A DNA stretch of 49,931 nucleotides, from contig DATBAK010000030.1 in assembly GCA_036271555.1 (NCBI GenBank), positions 1 to 49,931 of the forward strand, read 5' to 3'. Positions within the stretch are counted from its first letter, which is position 1; every line of letters starts with the position of its first letter. Made by a program: the position numbers and the translations under genes. The DNA comes from Acidimicrobiia bacterium. GTDB taxonomy: Bacteria > Actinomycetota > Acidimicrobiia > IMCC26256 > PALSA-610. Below, one piece after another: positions 41,306-49,723 of this stretch. Under the pieces are notes generated by a model, which was not told the DNA's origin, did no database searches, and saw only the letters and a program-made list of their open reading frames with translations.

Positions 41306-42160
41306 ACGCGTGGGGGCGAAGCGGAGCATCGATTCGACCGCGGCGTCGGGGTTCTCCTGCGGGCCGAAGTGGCCGACGCCGGGCATCACCTCGACGCTGC
41401 CGTGCGCCATGCGCTCCGCGATCTGACGGGCGAGGTCGGGCGGGATGCTCTGCGTCGTCTCGCCCGCGACGACGAGCGCCGGCGGCTGTAGATCGGGCAG
41501 GTGCACGAAGGCGCCGTGGTTCGGGCCCATCGTGTACACCTGCGCCTCGACGTCGGGCCGGCACTTCAGCTCGAACACACCGTCGCCACGATCGCGCAAC
41601 CCGTAGTCGACGTACGCGTGCAACGACTCGGGCGTCATCACGTCGAGCGGCGGCTTCGCCGCGTACGCCTCGTACGCGGCTTCCTTCGACGGCCACTCGT
41701 TCCGACGCTTCCGCGCCGCGCGCGCGAGGAAGAAGTCCTCGTGCGGCGGCAGCACCTCCAACGATGGGAACATGATCGGCTCGTAGAGCCACAGGCGCGC
41801 GTACGTGCCCGGTTCCTTGAGCTCACCGAGCACGAGCGCGGCGCCGCCCTTCGAATGACCGGCCGCGAGCAGCGACGGCTCGCCGCGCAGGCCGAAGTGA
41901 TCGGTGACCGCGAGCACGTCGTCGCCGAAGCCGTGCCACGAGTAGTCGGAGTCGGGCGCGTCGCTGTCGCCGTGACCCCGGAAGTCGAACGAGAACACCG
42001 TGCGACCACGCGCGATCAACCGCTCCGCGACCGGCGCCCACACCACGCCGTGGAAACCGGTCGGGTGCGCGAGCAGCACCGGCGGCCCGTCGCCGCCCCA
42101 CTCGTGCACCGCGAGCTGCACCGGACCCGCGGCGATTCGTGAGCTGACCGGCTCGAGCAC
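41303..42160 (-). CDS. Alpha/beta-fold hydrolase
   Basis: A 285-residue hydrolase. The oxyanion loop is VLLAHPTGFHGVVW, the strand-5 region FSFDFRGHGDSDAP, the nucleophile elbow LAAGHSKGGAALVLGEL and the catalytic histidine GVGHFGPQENP. The acid is probably in LVVAGETTQS. The GTG at 42160 is preferred over an ATG at 42214 because GGAAGGA lies seven bases before it and the ATG would leave only nine bases to the divergent sulfatase. Lactone, ester or epoxide substrates are all possible. Confidence 0.87.
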   Translation of the reverse strand: MLEPVSSRIAAGPVQLAVHEWGGDGPPVLLAHPTGFHGVVWAPVAERLIARGRTVFSFDFRGHGDSDAPDSDYSWHGFGDDVLAVTDHFGLRGEPSLLAAGHSKGGAALVLGELKEPGTYARLWLYEPIMFPSLEVLPPHEDFFLARAARKRRNEWPSKEAAYEAYAAKPPLDVMTPESLHAYVDYGLRDRGDGVFELKCRPDVEAQVYTMGPNHGAFVHLPDLQPPALVVAGETTQSIPPDLARQIAERMAHGSVEVMPGVGHFGPQENPDAAVESMLRFAPTR

Positions 42161-42223
42161 CCGGCGATCCTTCCGCCCCGACGCGTGCAGGTGCCAGTCG
42201 GGCCGTGCGACCATGACCGGCAC

Positions 42224-43759
42224 ATGGGCCGCAACATCGTCTTCGTCACCACCGATCAGCAGCGCTACGACTCGCTCGGCTGCAACGGCGGCACGGTCGC
42301 GCGCACGCCGACGATCGACGGGCTCGCGGCGCGCGGCATCGTGTACGACCGCGCGCATCCGCAGAACGTCGTCTGCATGCCGTCGCGCTCGACGATGCTC
42401 ACGGGTCAATACGTGCGCACGCACGGAGTCTGGATGAACGGCGTACCGTTGCCCGACGACGCGCCGAGCGTCGCGGAAGTGCTGCACGGCGCGGGCTACA
42501 ACACCGCGCTGATCGGCAAGGCGCACTTCGAGCCGTTCCTCGATCCGACCCTGCAGTTCGCGGAGAACCGCATGGGCGTGCAGGGCACGTTCGGTCCGCA
42601 CCGCGGCTTCGATCACATGGAGACCGCAACCCACACCGCGATGGGCATGACGCACTACGCGCAGATGATGATGCGCGGCCATTCGGAGTACGTGAACGAC
42701 TGGTACCGCGTGCTCGACGCCGACTTCGACGTGAACGCCGCGGGCGGCGGCGACACCGGCGCGTGTCAGGTGTGGCGCAACGCGGTGCCGCGCGACCTGT
42801 ACCACACCGATTGGGTCGCGCAACGCACGATCGCATGGCTCGATTCGCTGCCCGCCGACGCCGACTTCTTCGTGTGGGTGTCGTTCCCCGATCCGCACCA
42901 TCCGTGGGATCCGCCCGCGTCGGAGACGAGGCGTGTCGACTGGCGCGACCTCGACCTTCCCACGAACTACCCGACGACGGCCGCGGAACGCGACGCGATC
43001 CTCGACGCGAAACCGCGTCACTGGCGCGGCTACTACGACGGCGCCCTCGCCGCGAACTACGAAGCGCCTCGCAAGTTCGTGCCCGCGCAGCTCACCGCGG
43101 ATCAGATCCGCGAGGTCAACGCGATGACGCACGTCGAGAACGAGCTCATCGACGAGGCGTGCGCCGACATCCTCGGCGCCGTCGCGCGGCGCGGCTGGCA
43201 GGACCGGACCGACGTGTTCTTCACCACCGATCACGGTGAGCTCCAGGGCGACTTCGGGCTGCTGTTCAAAGGTGCGTACCACTGCGACGCGCTGATGCGG
43301 CTGCCGCTGATCTGGCGGCCCGCGGCCTCGGCCGACGTCGCGGCATCTCGCGTCGGGCGGCCCGTCGGTCTGCTCGACCTCGCGCCGACGTGGTGCGCGA
43401 TCGCGGGTGTCGACGCGCCGGACTGGATGGAAGGGCGCGCGCTGCCCGTCGACGACGCCGACGCCGACGCGCGCGGTTTCGAGCACGTCGTCACCGAGTG
43501 GGACAGCGTGTACGAGGACATCGCGATGCACCTCCAAACCGTCGCGACCGAGCGTTGGGTGTGCACGCAGTACGAGCCCGGCACCGTGCACGACGGCACC
43601 GAAGGCGAGCTCTACGACCTCGTCGACGATCCGTTGCAGCGCGTGAACCGTTGGGACGATCCCGCGTGCCGCGCGACGCGCGACGAGCTGCTCGAACGGT
43701 TGCGCGCGACGTTGCCCGAGCGGCGCGGCGAGCCCGCACCCGTGGTCGCGAACGTCTGA
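42224..43759 (+). CDS. Sulfatase-family hydrolase (formylglycine type)
   Basis: A 511-residue alkaline-phosphatase-superfamily enzyme. The metal site opens with NIVFVTTDQQRYDSLGC. The active-site motif CMPSRSTMLTGQ has C51, the residue converted to formylglycine by a sulfatase-maturing enzyme. Other parts are HRGFDHMETATH, VSFPDPHHPWDPP and FFTTDHGELQGDFGLLFKG (metal ligands). Choline-sulfatase-like and phosphonate monoester hydrolase-like relatives share this layout. ATG 42224 is chosen since homology begins at the next codons. The stop shares one base with the acyl-CoA synthetase start (TGATG), so the two act together. Confidence 0.88.
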   Translation: MGRNIVFVTTDQQRYDSLGCNGGTVARTPTIDGLAARGIVYDRAHPQNVVCMPSRSTMLTGQYVRTHGVWMNGVPLPDDAPSVAEVLHGAGYNTALIGKAHFEPFLDPTLQFAENRMGVQGTFGPHRGFDHMETATHTAMGMTHYAQMMMRGHSEYVNDWYRVLDADFDVNAAGGGDTGACQVWRNAVPRDLYHTDWVAQRTIAWLDSLPADADFFVWVSFPDPHHPWDPPASETRRVDWRDLDLPTNYPTTAAERDAILDAKPRHWRGYYDGALAANYEAPRKFVPAQLTADQIREVNAMTHVENELIDEACADILGAVARRGWQDRTDVFFTTDHGELQGDFGLLFKGAYHCDALMRLPLIWRPAASADVAASRVGRPVGLLDLAPTWCAIAGVDAPDWMEGRALPVDDADADARGFEHVVTEWDSVYEDIAMHLQTVATERWVCTQYEPGTVHDGTEGELYDLVDDPLQRVNRWDDPACRATRDELLERLRATLPERRGEPAPVVANV

Positions 43760-45393
43760 TGGCCGAGTGGAATTACGCCGACGTGTGGGAGGCGATCGCG
43801 GAGACGGTTCCGGACGCGGTCGCGCAGGTGCACGGAACGCGCCGCTTCACGTGGGGTGAGCTCGACCGGCGCGCCGACGGCATCGCGACGGCCTTGCTCG
43901 AAGCCGCGGGCGCGCAGCACGGCGACAAGGTTGCCAACTACCTCTTCAACGCGCCCGAGTACCTGGAGACGATGTTCGGCGCGCTGAAGGCCGGGCTCGT
44001 GCCCGTCAACACGAACTACCGCTACGGGCCCGAGGAGCTCGCGTATCTCTGGAACGACTCCGACGCGATCGCGATCGCCTTCCACGGTTGCTTCGCGGAG
44101 CGGGTCGACGCGGTGCGGGTGCGTACGCCGAACGTACGCATGTGGCTGCACGTCGACGACGGCAGCGGTCCGTGTCCCGATTGGGCGACGCCGTACGAGG
44201 ACGCGGCCGGCGCGGCACGCACCCGTACGCGCGCGCCGTGGGACCGCAGCGCCGACGACCTCGTGTTCCTCTACACCGGCGGCACGACCGGGATGCCGAA
44301 GGGCGTGATGTGGCGGCAGGGCGACCTGTACGCGCACGCGAACGCCGGCACTCCGCTCGATCCCGAGGAGCAGGACCTCGCCCATGTTCGCCGGCGCGCG
44401 GCACGGGGCGGCGTCGCACTCATGCCCGCGAGCCCGTTGATGCACGGCACCGGGATGACGATGGGCATGGCCGGTCTGCGCGTCGCGGGCACGGTCGTGC
44501 TGCTCGAGACGCGGTCGTTCGACGCGCGTGAATGTCTCGACACGATCGAACGCGAACGCGTGTACGGCGTCGCGATCGTCGGCGACGCGTTCGCGCGCCC
44601 GATGCTCGACGCGCTGCGCGCCGAGCCGGGGCGTTGGGATCTCACCCACGTCCACCTCGTCACCTCCGCGGGCGTGATGTGGAGTGAGCCCGTGAAGCAG
44701 GGCCTGCTCGAGCACCTCGCGAACGCGTCGTTGAGCGACGGGTTCGCGTCGTCGGAGGCCTTCGGCATGGGCGGCTCGGTGTCGAGCCGCAACGACGGCG
44801 TGCGCGCGACCGGCCAGTTCACGCTCGGCGACGCGGCGCGCGTCGTCGACGAGGACGGCAACGACGTCGAGCCCGGCTCGGGTGTCGCGGGCCTCGTCGC
44901 GGTCGGCGGTCCACAGCCACTCGGCTACTACAAGGATCCCGAGAAGTCGGGCAAGACGTTCCGCGTGATCGACGGGAAGCGCTATTCGATTCCGGGTGAC
45001 TGGGCGACCGTCGACGCCGACGGCACGCTGCGACTCCTCGGCCGCGGGTCGGTGTGCATCAACACGGGTGGCGAGAAGGTCTTTCCCGAAGAGGTCGAGG
45101 AAGCGTTGAAGACGCATCCCGCGGTGCGGGACGCGATCGTCGTCGGTGTTCCCGACGAGCGCTTCGGCGAGGCGATCTGCGCGGTCGCCGAATTGAACGG
45201 TACGGACGACGATGTCGAACCCGGCGCACTCATCGCCCACGTGAAGACGCGGCTCGCGAGCTTCAAGGCTCCGCGTCACGTGCTGATCGTCGACAGTGTG
45301 GGCCGCGCGCCGAACGGCAAGGCCGACTACCCGCGCGTGAAGCGCGACGCGTCGGCGGCCATCATCGGCGTGAAAAACCTCGGAAAACATTGA
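43759..45393 (+). CDS. Acyl-CoA synthetase (FadD-type, ANL superfamily)
   Basis: A 544-residue adenylate-forming enzyme that activates a carboxylic acid to its CoA thioester via acyl-AMP. The P-loop-like A3 motif is FLYTGGTTGMPKGVMWRQ. Later motifs are DGFASSEAFGMGG, GDWATVDADGTLRLLGRG, and the C-terminal catalytic lysine in RAPNGKADYPRVK. Full length. It is translationally coupled to the sulfatase, so the substrate may be freed by or derived from sulfate-ester cleavage, for instance a steroid or aryl acid; that is inference. Confidence 0.93.
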   Translation: MAEWNYADVWEAIAETVPDAVAQVHGTRRFTWGELDRRADGIATALLEAAGAQHGDKVANYLFNAPEYLETMFGALKAGLVPVNTNYRYGPEELAYLWNDSDAIAIAFHGCFAERVDAVRVRTPNVRMWLHVDDGSGPCPDWATPYEDAAGAARTRTRAPWDRSADDLVFLYTGGTTGMPKGVMWRQGDLYAHANAGTPLDPEEQDLAHVRRRAARGGVALMPASPLMHGTGMTMGMAGLRVAGTVVLLETRSFDARECLDTIERERVYGVAIVGDAFARPMLDALRAEPGRWDLTHVHLVTSAGVMWSEPVKQGLLEHLANASLSDGFASSEAFGMGGSVSSRNDGVRATGQFTLGDAARVVDEDGNDVEPGSGVAGLVAVGGPQPLGYYKDPEKSGKTFRVIDGKRYSIPGDWATVDADGTLRLLGRGSVCINTGGEKVFPEEVEEALKTHPAVRDAIVVGVPDERFGEAICAVAELNGTDDDVEPGALIAHVKTRLASFKAPRHVLIVDSVGRAPNGKADYPRVKRDASAAIIGVKNLGKH

Positions 45394-45427
45394 CGGATCG
45401 GGACCGATAACTGTCACACCCTCGTCG

Positions 45428-45433
45428 TACGAT
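45428..45433 (+). promoter_or_regulatory. Leaderless-type -10 (TACGAT) for the DUF222/HNH gene
   Basis: TACGAT with seven bases before the ATG at 45441, in the 47-base gap after the acyl-CoA synthetase. Confidence 0.48.
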
Positions 45434-45440
45434 CCGTTCG

Positions 45441-46610
45441 ATGTTTGCGACGGTCGTGACGACGAGGAGCGCGTTGGAGGAGCTCGCCGCGAGCTTCGAG
45501 CCGACGACGTTGACGCACGATCAGGCAGCGCGGTTGGTCGACGAGCTCGGTGTGATCCGTCGATTGAGTGAGGGGATGCTCGCGAAGGCGGCGAAGCGCG
45601 TGGCCGACACCGCTTCGTGCCGAAAGGGTGCGGGACGTGATGCAGCCCAGGCGTACGCGCGTGCGGCCGGCGTGGAGGCGAGCGAAGCGCGTCGGGCGAT
45701 GACGATGGCGCGGCAGCTCGAAGAGCTGCCGGAGACTGCCGCGGCGGTACGCGAGGGCAGGCTGTCGACGCGGGAAGCGGCGATGATCGCCGAAGCCGCG
45801 ACCGCGGACCCTTCCGTCGAGGGGGAACTGCTCGACGCAGCCACGCAGGGGATCGTGCCGTTGAAGGACGCGTGCATCGCGGCGCGGGCGTGTGCCGACG
45901 ATCCGGCCGAACGTTCGCAGCGGCAGCACGCGGCGCGCGGCCTGCGGATGTGGACGGCGGGCGATGGCATGGTGGAAGGGCACTTCCGGCTCACGCCCGA
46001 GGTCGGTGGGCCGTTCAAGAGCGTGATCGACCAGCGGGTACAGCACATCTTCCGGTCCCGTCGGAAGTCGGGTCCGCACGAATCACACGAGGCCTACGGC
46101 GCCGACGCGCTCGCCGACCTCGTTCGGGCCGAACCGACGGAGGGAAAGCCGGCGTCGATCGCGGCCCATGTCGTGATCGACCACGCGGCGCTCGTGCGCG
46201 GCAACGTGCTGCCTGGTGAGCGGTGCGAGATCGCCGGGGTCGGGCCCGTGAACGTGGAGTGGGTCAGGAGCCTGCTCGGGGAGGCGTTCGTCACGGCGGT
46301 GGTGAAGAAGGGGCGCGACATCACGACGGTCGCGCACTTCGGACGGCACATTCCCGCGCACCTGCGCACCGCGATGATCGTCGGCGGCCGGGAGTGCGAC
46401 GCCGAGGGCTGTCACAACCGCGGGTATCTCGAGCTCGATCACTGCGAGGTCGACTTCGCGAAGGGCGGGCCCGCCGCGTGGTGGAACCTCGACTGGTTCT
46501 GCTCGCTCGACCACGACCGCAAGACGCGCGGTTGGACCCTCGGGCCGCGCGATCCCCGCACCGGCAAACGCCAGCTGAGTCCGCCGCCCCGCAGCCGCGG
46601 CGACCCGTGA
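45441..46610 (+). CDS. DUF222 domain protein with C-terminal HNH endonuclease motif
   Basis: A 389-residue protein of the large actinobacterial family that includes the mycobacterial REP13E12 proteins. Residues 1-310 form the helical DUF222 region (ELPETAAAVREGRLSTREA, GHFRLTPEVGGPFKSVIDQR). The C-terminal HNH motif reads CDAEGCHNRGYLELDHCEVD and NLDWFCSLDHDRKTRGW, with cysteine pairs for zinc and the H-N-H residues present, so it should be a nuclease. These genes occur as multiple paralogues in actinobacterial genomes and behave as selfish or recombination-associated elements; no flanking repeat is seen here. Confidence 0.92.
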   Translation: MFATVVTTRSALEELAASFEPTTLTHDQAARLVDELGVIRRLSEGMLAKAAKRVADTASCRKGAGRDAAQAYARAAGVEASEARRAMTMARQLEELPETAAAVREGRLSTREAAMIAEAATADPSVEGELLDAATQGIVPLKDACIAARACADDPAERSQRQHAARGLRMWTAGDGMVEGHFRLTPEVGGPFKSVIDQRVQHIFRSRRKSGPHESHEAYGADALADLVRAEPTEGKPASIAAHVVIDHAALVRGNVLPGERCEIAGVGPVNVEWVRSLLGEAFVTAVVKKGRDITTVAHFGRHIPAHLRTAMIVGGRECDAEGCHNRGYLELDHCEVDFAKGGPAAWWNLDWFCSLDHDRKTRGWTLGPRDPRTGKRQLSPPPRSRGDP

Positions 46611-46710
46611 CGGCGACCGCCCTTGCCGCGCGCGAAGAGAGCCGCGCGATGAGTTCGCGGCGCGTGCGGAGTCTGCATCGTCGGACCGAGCGTCGACGAG
46701 AGGCGAACCG

Positions 46711-47127
46711 ATGGACGACGAGACCGCGATCCGGCACCTGATCGAGCGTTGGGTCACTGCGGTGCACGCCGGCGACCTCGCGACCGTGCTCGAGGACCAC
46801 GCCGACGACATCGTCATGTACGACGTGCCGCCGCCGTTCGGCGGTGTGCTGGGCATCGATGCCTACCGCGCGAGCTGGCCGCCGTTCTTCGAGTGGCAGG
46901 CCGCGGGTGCCGCGTACGAGCTCGAGTCGCTCGACGTGGTCGCCGGTGCCGACACCGCGTTCGCCTACGGACTCCTGCGCTGCGGCATGGCCGACGACTT
47001 CGCGCGCAATTCCGACATCCGACTTCGGCTCACCGTCGGGCTCCGCAAGCGCGACGGTCGGTGGAGCGTCGCGCACGAGCACCACTCGTTCCCGCACACC
47101 GACGGCGGCACCGTCGCCGACAGCTGA
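46711..47127 (+). CDS. SnoaL/NTF2-like domain protein
   Basis: A 138-residue cone-shaped NTF2-like protein of the ketosteroid isomerase/DUF4440 type: ETAIRHLIERWVTAVHAGDL, DIVMYDVPPPFGGVLGIDAYRASW, ELESLDVVAGADTAFAYGLL and the final strand RWSVAHEHHSFPH. ATG 46711 has GAGAGG seven bases upstream. Such proteins bind or isomerise small hydrophobic molecules, or act as stress-related ligand sinks; no catalytic dyad is certain. Confidence 0.88.
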   Translation: MDDETAIRHLIERWVTAVHAGDLATVLEDHADDIVMYDVPPPFGGVLGIDAYRASWPPFFEWQAAGAAYELESLDVVAGADTAFAYGLLRCGMADDFARNSDIRLRLTVGLRKRDGRWSVAHEHHSFPHTDGGTVADS

Positions 47128-47130
47128 CCC

Positions 47131-47149
47131 CTGACGCGCGCCGCGTCAG
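47131..47149. terminator. Perfect hairpin between convergent genes
   Basis: CTGACGCG-CGC-CGCGTCAG, an 8-base-pair stem with a three-base loop, between the SnoaL-like gene (+) and the secreted protein gene (-). The minus-strand stop codon (47146-47148) lies in the right arm. Confidence 0.6.
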
Positions 47150-47766
47150 CAGGCGAGCCGGCAGACGGGGACGACCGGTTGGATCACCACGAGGTCGAGG
47201 AGCAGATAGCCACCTTGCGTGCCGCCGAAGCAGACGGTGCCGCTCGTCGCGCCGTTCGCCTTTCCGAGCTTCACGCGGTGGCGGGTCCACGTCGTCCCGT
47301 TGCCGACGACGCTCACGGGGTCGTCGATCGCCGCGACCGATGAACCCTGCCAGGAGACCGTGAGCGTTGCGGCCGCGACGATGTCGGCCGACGAGAACGC
47401 CAGCGCGTAGCGGTCGGCCGGGTCGAGCGGCACGGTCTGGCACACCGTTCCCGTCGGCGGCAGCGGCTGGCTCGGCTCGTTGAGCGAGAGGAACTGCATT
47501 CCTTGCGTCCCCGTGCCGTCGACGACGTCGGGCACGACGACCGCGACCTGCTGGCCCGACACCTGCCAGCGGCCGATGTGCTGACCGGGCTGGAACACCT
47601 GTTCGTCGCCGCTCGGAACCGGCATCTCGAAGCTCGACTGCTTCAGCAGGTTGTTTCCGCTCGGCGGTGGTGTCGCGCCGGCCGGTGTCGCCGACAGCGC
47701 TCCGGCACCGACGAGCGCGACCGCGGTCGCGATCCACGACGCGCGCGCGAGCAAGGTTCGATTCAC
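47146..47766 (-). CDS. Secreted protein with galactose-binding-like (DUF642-like) domain
   Basis: A 206-residue exported protein. A Sec signal peptide (RASWIATAVALVGAGALSATPAGA, in parts, cleaved near 31) precedes a jelly-roll domain. NNLLKQSSFEMPVP at the start, VFQPGQHIGRWQVSG, GMQFLSLNEPS and TWTRHRVKL resemble DUF642/carbohydrate-binding modules. Four cysteines, including a VCRLAC end, may pair as disulfides. GTG 47766 has GGAGAGGG upstream. It may bind glycan or matrix at the cell surface; no catalytic site is seen. Confidence 0.75.
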   Translation of the reverse strand: MNRTLLARASWIATAVALVGAGALSATPAGATPPPSGNNLLKQSSFEMPVPSGDEQVFQPGQHIGRWQVSGQQVAVVVPDVVDGTGTQGMQFLSLNEPSQPLPPTGTVCQTVPLDPADRYALAFSSADIVAAATLTVSWQGSSVAAIDDPVSVVGNGTTWTRHRVKLGKANGATSGTVCFGGTQGGYLLLDLVVIQPVVPVCRLAC

Positions 47767-47785
47767 GATTTCCGCCCTCTCCCCG

Positions 47786-48937
47786 TCAGGTCTTCGCAGA
47801 GCGTTCGTCTGCGTAGTCGCCGATCGCCTTCATGATCGCGTTGGCCGCGCGGTTCACGAACTCGCCACCGCTGCCCGTCACCCACTCGCACGACGCCGCC
47901 GGCGCCGAGAGCTGGTTCTGGAAGTGCGGCATCACATACTGCGCGAACAGCTCGAGGCTGTCGAGCGTGGCGCGCGGCGTGGCCCAGTCGTGCCCGAACA
48001 GCAGGAAGGTGCCGAAGCCGCCCGACTCGTCGACGAGCGACTGGATCTTCGCGATCGCGTCGTCGGGCGTGCCGATCACCGCGAAGCCGTCTTCGTCGAC
48101 GTTGGCGACGATCTCCTCGGCGGTGTCGCCGCGCACCGGCCCTGCGGGCAGCACGTGCGTGAAGTAGCGCGAGAACTCGAGGATGCCGTACGCGACCTCT
48201 TCGCGCGCCTGCTCCTTCGTGCGTGCGAGATGCATCGGCCCGACGAGGCGCCAGCGATCGCGATCGGCGGCGTGTCCGTGCTCGGCCGCGACCTCGTTCC
48301 ACGTTCCCCAGTGAGTGCCGAGCGCGTCGAAGCCCTGCTTGCTCGTCGCCGCGATCGACAGCAGTCCGGTGTCGTGACGGCCCGCCGCGGCCGCGCCCGT
48401 CGGCGAGATCGAGGCCGCGACCGCGATCTCGAGGTGCGGATCCGTGTACGACTTCAACTGCAGCCGCGCGTCGTTGATCGTGAACCAGTCGGTCTCCATC
48501 GTGAGTGGCTCGTCGGAGCGCAGCAGGTGCGTGATCGCATCGAGCGCCTCGTGCATGCGCGGGCGCTGCGTGTCGGCGGGGATGCCGAGCATGTGCGCGT
48601 CCGACGTCAGCTGACCGGGCCCGCATCCGAGCATCACGCGTCCGCGCGTCAGATGGTCGAGCAACACCATGCGATCGGCGAGCATCAGCGGGTGGTGATA
48701 GGGGAGCGAGCTCACGCCGGTGCCGAGGCGGATGTGCTTCGTGCGCTCCGCGGCGACACCGAGGAACACCTCGGGCGACGCGATGATCTCGAAGCCCGCG
48801 GAGTGGTGCTCGCCGACCCACACCTCGTCGAAGCCGAAACGGTCGAGCGCGACGATCAGGTCGAGGTCGCGTTCGAGTGCGAGCGTCGGGTTCTGCCCGA
48901 CCGGATGGAACGGCGCCATGAAGTAGCCGAACCGCAT
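47786..48937 (-). CDS. LLM-class flavin/F420 monooxygenase (limonene-monooxygenase-like)
   Basis: A 383-residue bacterial-luciferase-like enzyme. The start MRFGYFMAPFHPVGQNPTLA and VALDRFGFDEVWVGEHHSAGFE are typical of limonene 1,2-monooxygenase and related FMN-dependent members. RLGTGVSSLPYHHPLMLADR, GRVMLGCGPGQLTSDAHMLG and EIAVAASISPTGAAAAGRHD follow. It begins four bases after the stop of the 2OG-oxygenase-like gene, so the two form an operon. Whether FMN or F420 is used cannot be decided from sequence alone. Confidence 0.9.
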   Translation of the reverse strand: MRFGYFMAPFHPVGQNPTLALERDLDLIVALDRFGFDEVWVGEHHSAGFEIIASPEVFLGVAAERTKHIRLGTGVSSLPYHHPLMLADRMVLLDHLTRGRVMLGCGPGQLTSDAHMLGIPADTQRPRMHEALDAITHLLRSDEPLTMETDWFTINDARLQLKSYTDPHLEIAVAASISPTGAAAAGRHDTGLLSIAATSKQGFDALGTHWGTWNEVAAEHGHAADRDRWRLVGPMHLARTKEQAREEVAYGILEFSRYFTHVLPAGPVRGDTAEEIVANVDEDGFAVIGTPDDAIAKIQSLVDESGGFGTFLLFGHDWATPRATLDSLELFAQYVMPHFQNQLSAPAASCEWVTGSGGEFVNRAANAIMKAIGDYADERSAKT

Positions 48938-48941
48938 CGCG

Positions 48942-49646
48942 TCAGCCTTCCGTCGGGAGTTGTGACTGCACCCACGCGTCGAGCGCGGGCCCGCTCTCGA
49001 AGCTCGAGATCAGCGCGTAGCGCGGCGCGGTGCCCGGATGACTCACGACGTGCCACAGCCGTTGCGTGTCGACGAGGAACTGCGCGCCCCGATGCAGTGG
49101 AACGCGCGCCTCGGTCGCCGGATCGGGGAGCCCGTCGCGCTGCTCCATGAGCACCATCGAGCTGTTCGGGTTGTCGGTGAGCTCGAGCCAGCAGCGCACG
49201 ACCCAACCCGTGTCGTCGGGGTTGAAGCGGTTGTTGTCGTCGCGATGCATCTGCTTGAGCGCGGTGTCGTCGTTCTGTGGCTCGAGCTTGATCACGCGCA
49301 CGCGACCGAAGTTCGCGTGCACGGACTCGACCCACCGCACGATGCTCGGGCACTGCGCCGCGTTCGACGTCCACTTCCCGTTCTTGTCGGGACGCTCGTC
49401 GCCTTCCTTCCAGAAGCCGCGGCAGTCGAGCTCGCCGTCGGCCGTCGCGATCGGCGCGAAGTTCGTGTCGCCACCGCTCTTCCAATCCATGTACTCGAGC
49501 GCGAGGTACTCGGACTCGGGGATCGGCGCCGTGGCGTCGCGCAGACGCACGTAGCCGCGCGCCGCGAGCACGTCGAGTCGCGGATGCGCGGTGTCGAGCG
49601 GGATGGCGCTCGACCAGTGACCGGGAGCAATGAACTGCGTGGTCAT
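48942..49646 (-). CDS. 2OG-Fe(II) oxygenase-like protein (AspH-like)
   Basis: A 234-residue protein with the pattern of the 2-oxoglutarate/iron oxygenase barrel. RVIKLEP leads to KQMHRDDNNRFNPDD, supplying H-x-D, and RLWHVVSHPGTAPRYALISSF supplies the distal histidine and an arginine that would bind 2-oxoglutarate. The set is like aspartyl/asparaginyl beta-hydroxylase relatives. ATG 49646 is chosen because TACACT lies six bases before it and upstream residues look non-coding. It is co-transcribed with the luciferase-like monooxygenase; two oxygenases together suggest a small catabolic or modification step. The substrate is unknown. Confidence 0.75.
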   Translation of the reverse strand: MTTQFIAPGHWSSAIPLDTAHPRLDVLAARGYVRLRDATAPIPESEYLALEYMDWKSGGDTNFAPIATADGELDCRGFWKEGDERPDKNGKWTSNAAQCPSIVRWVESVHANFGRVRVIKLEPQNDDTALKQMHRDDNNRFNPDDTGWVVRCWLELTDNPNSSMVLMEQRDGLPDPATEARVPLHRGAQFLVDTQRLWHVVSHPGTAPRYALISSFESGPALDAWVQSQLPTEG

Positions 49647-49652
49647 GGCGTG

Positions 49653-49658
49653 AGTGTA
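49653..49658 (-). promoter_or_regulatory. Leaderless-type -10 (TACACT) for the oxygenase operon
   Basis: TACACT on the minus strand with six bases before the ATG at 49646. Confidence 0.48.
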
Positions 49659-49723
49659 CGGACGAGGGTCGACCGGCAGGGGAACGGCGCCGACGGCTTC
49701 ATCGTTGCGCCGCCGGATCCGGT

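Noticed and set aside
42161..42214. Extended N-terminus of the alpha/beta hydrolase from an ATG at 42214
   Set aside because: It would leave nine bases to the divergent sulfatase start. A GTG at 42160 has a good ribosome binding site and starts at the conserved domain.
45441..46610. Mobile element around the DUF222/HNH gene
   Set aside because: The family is repetitive in actinobacteria, but I see no terminal repeats, target duplications or change in composition here.
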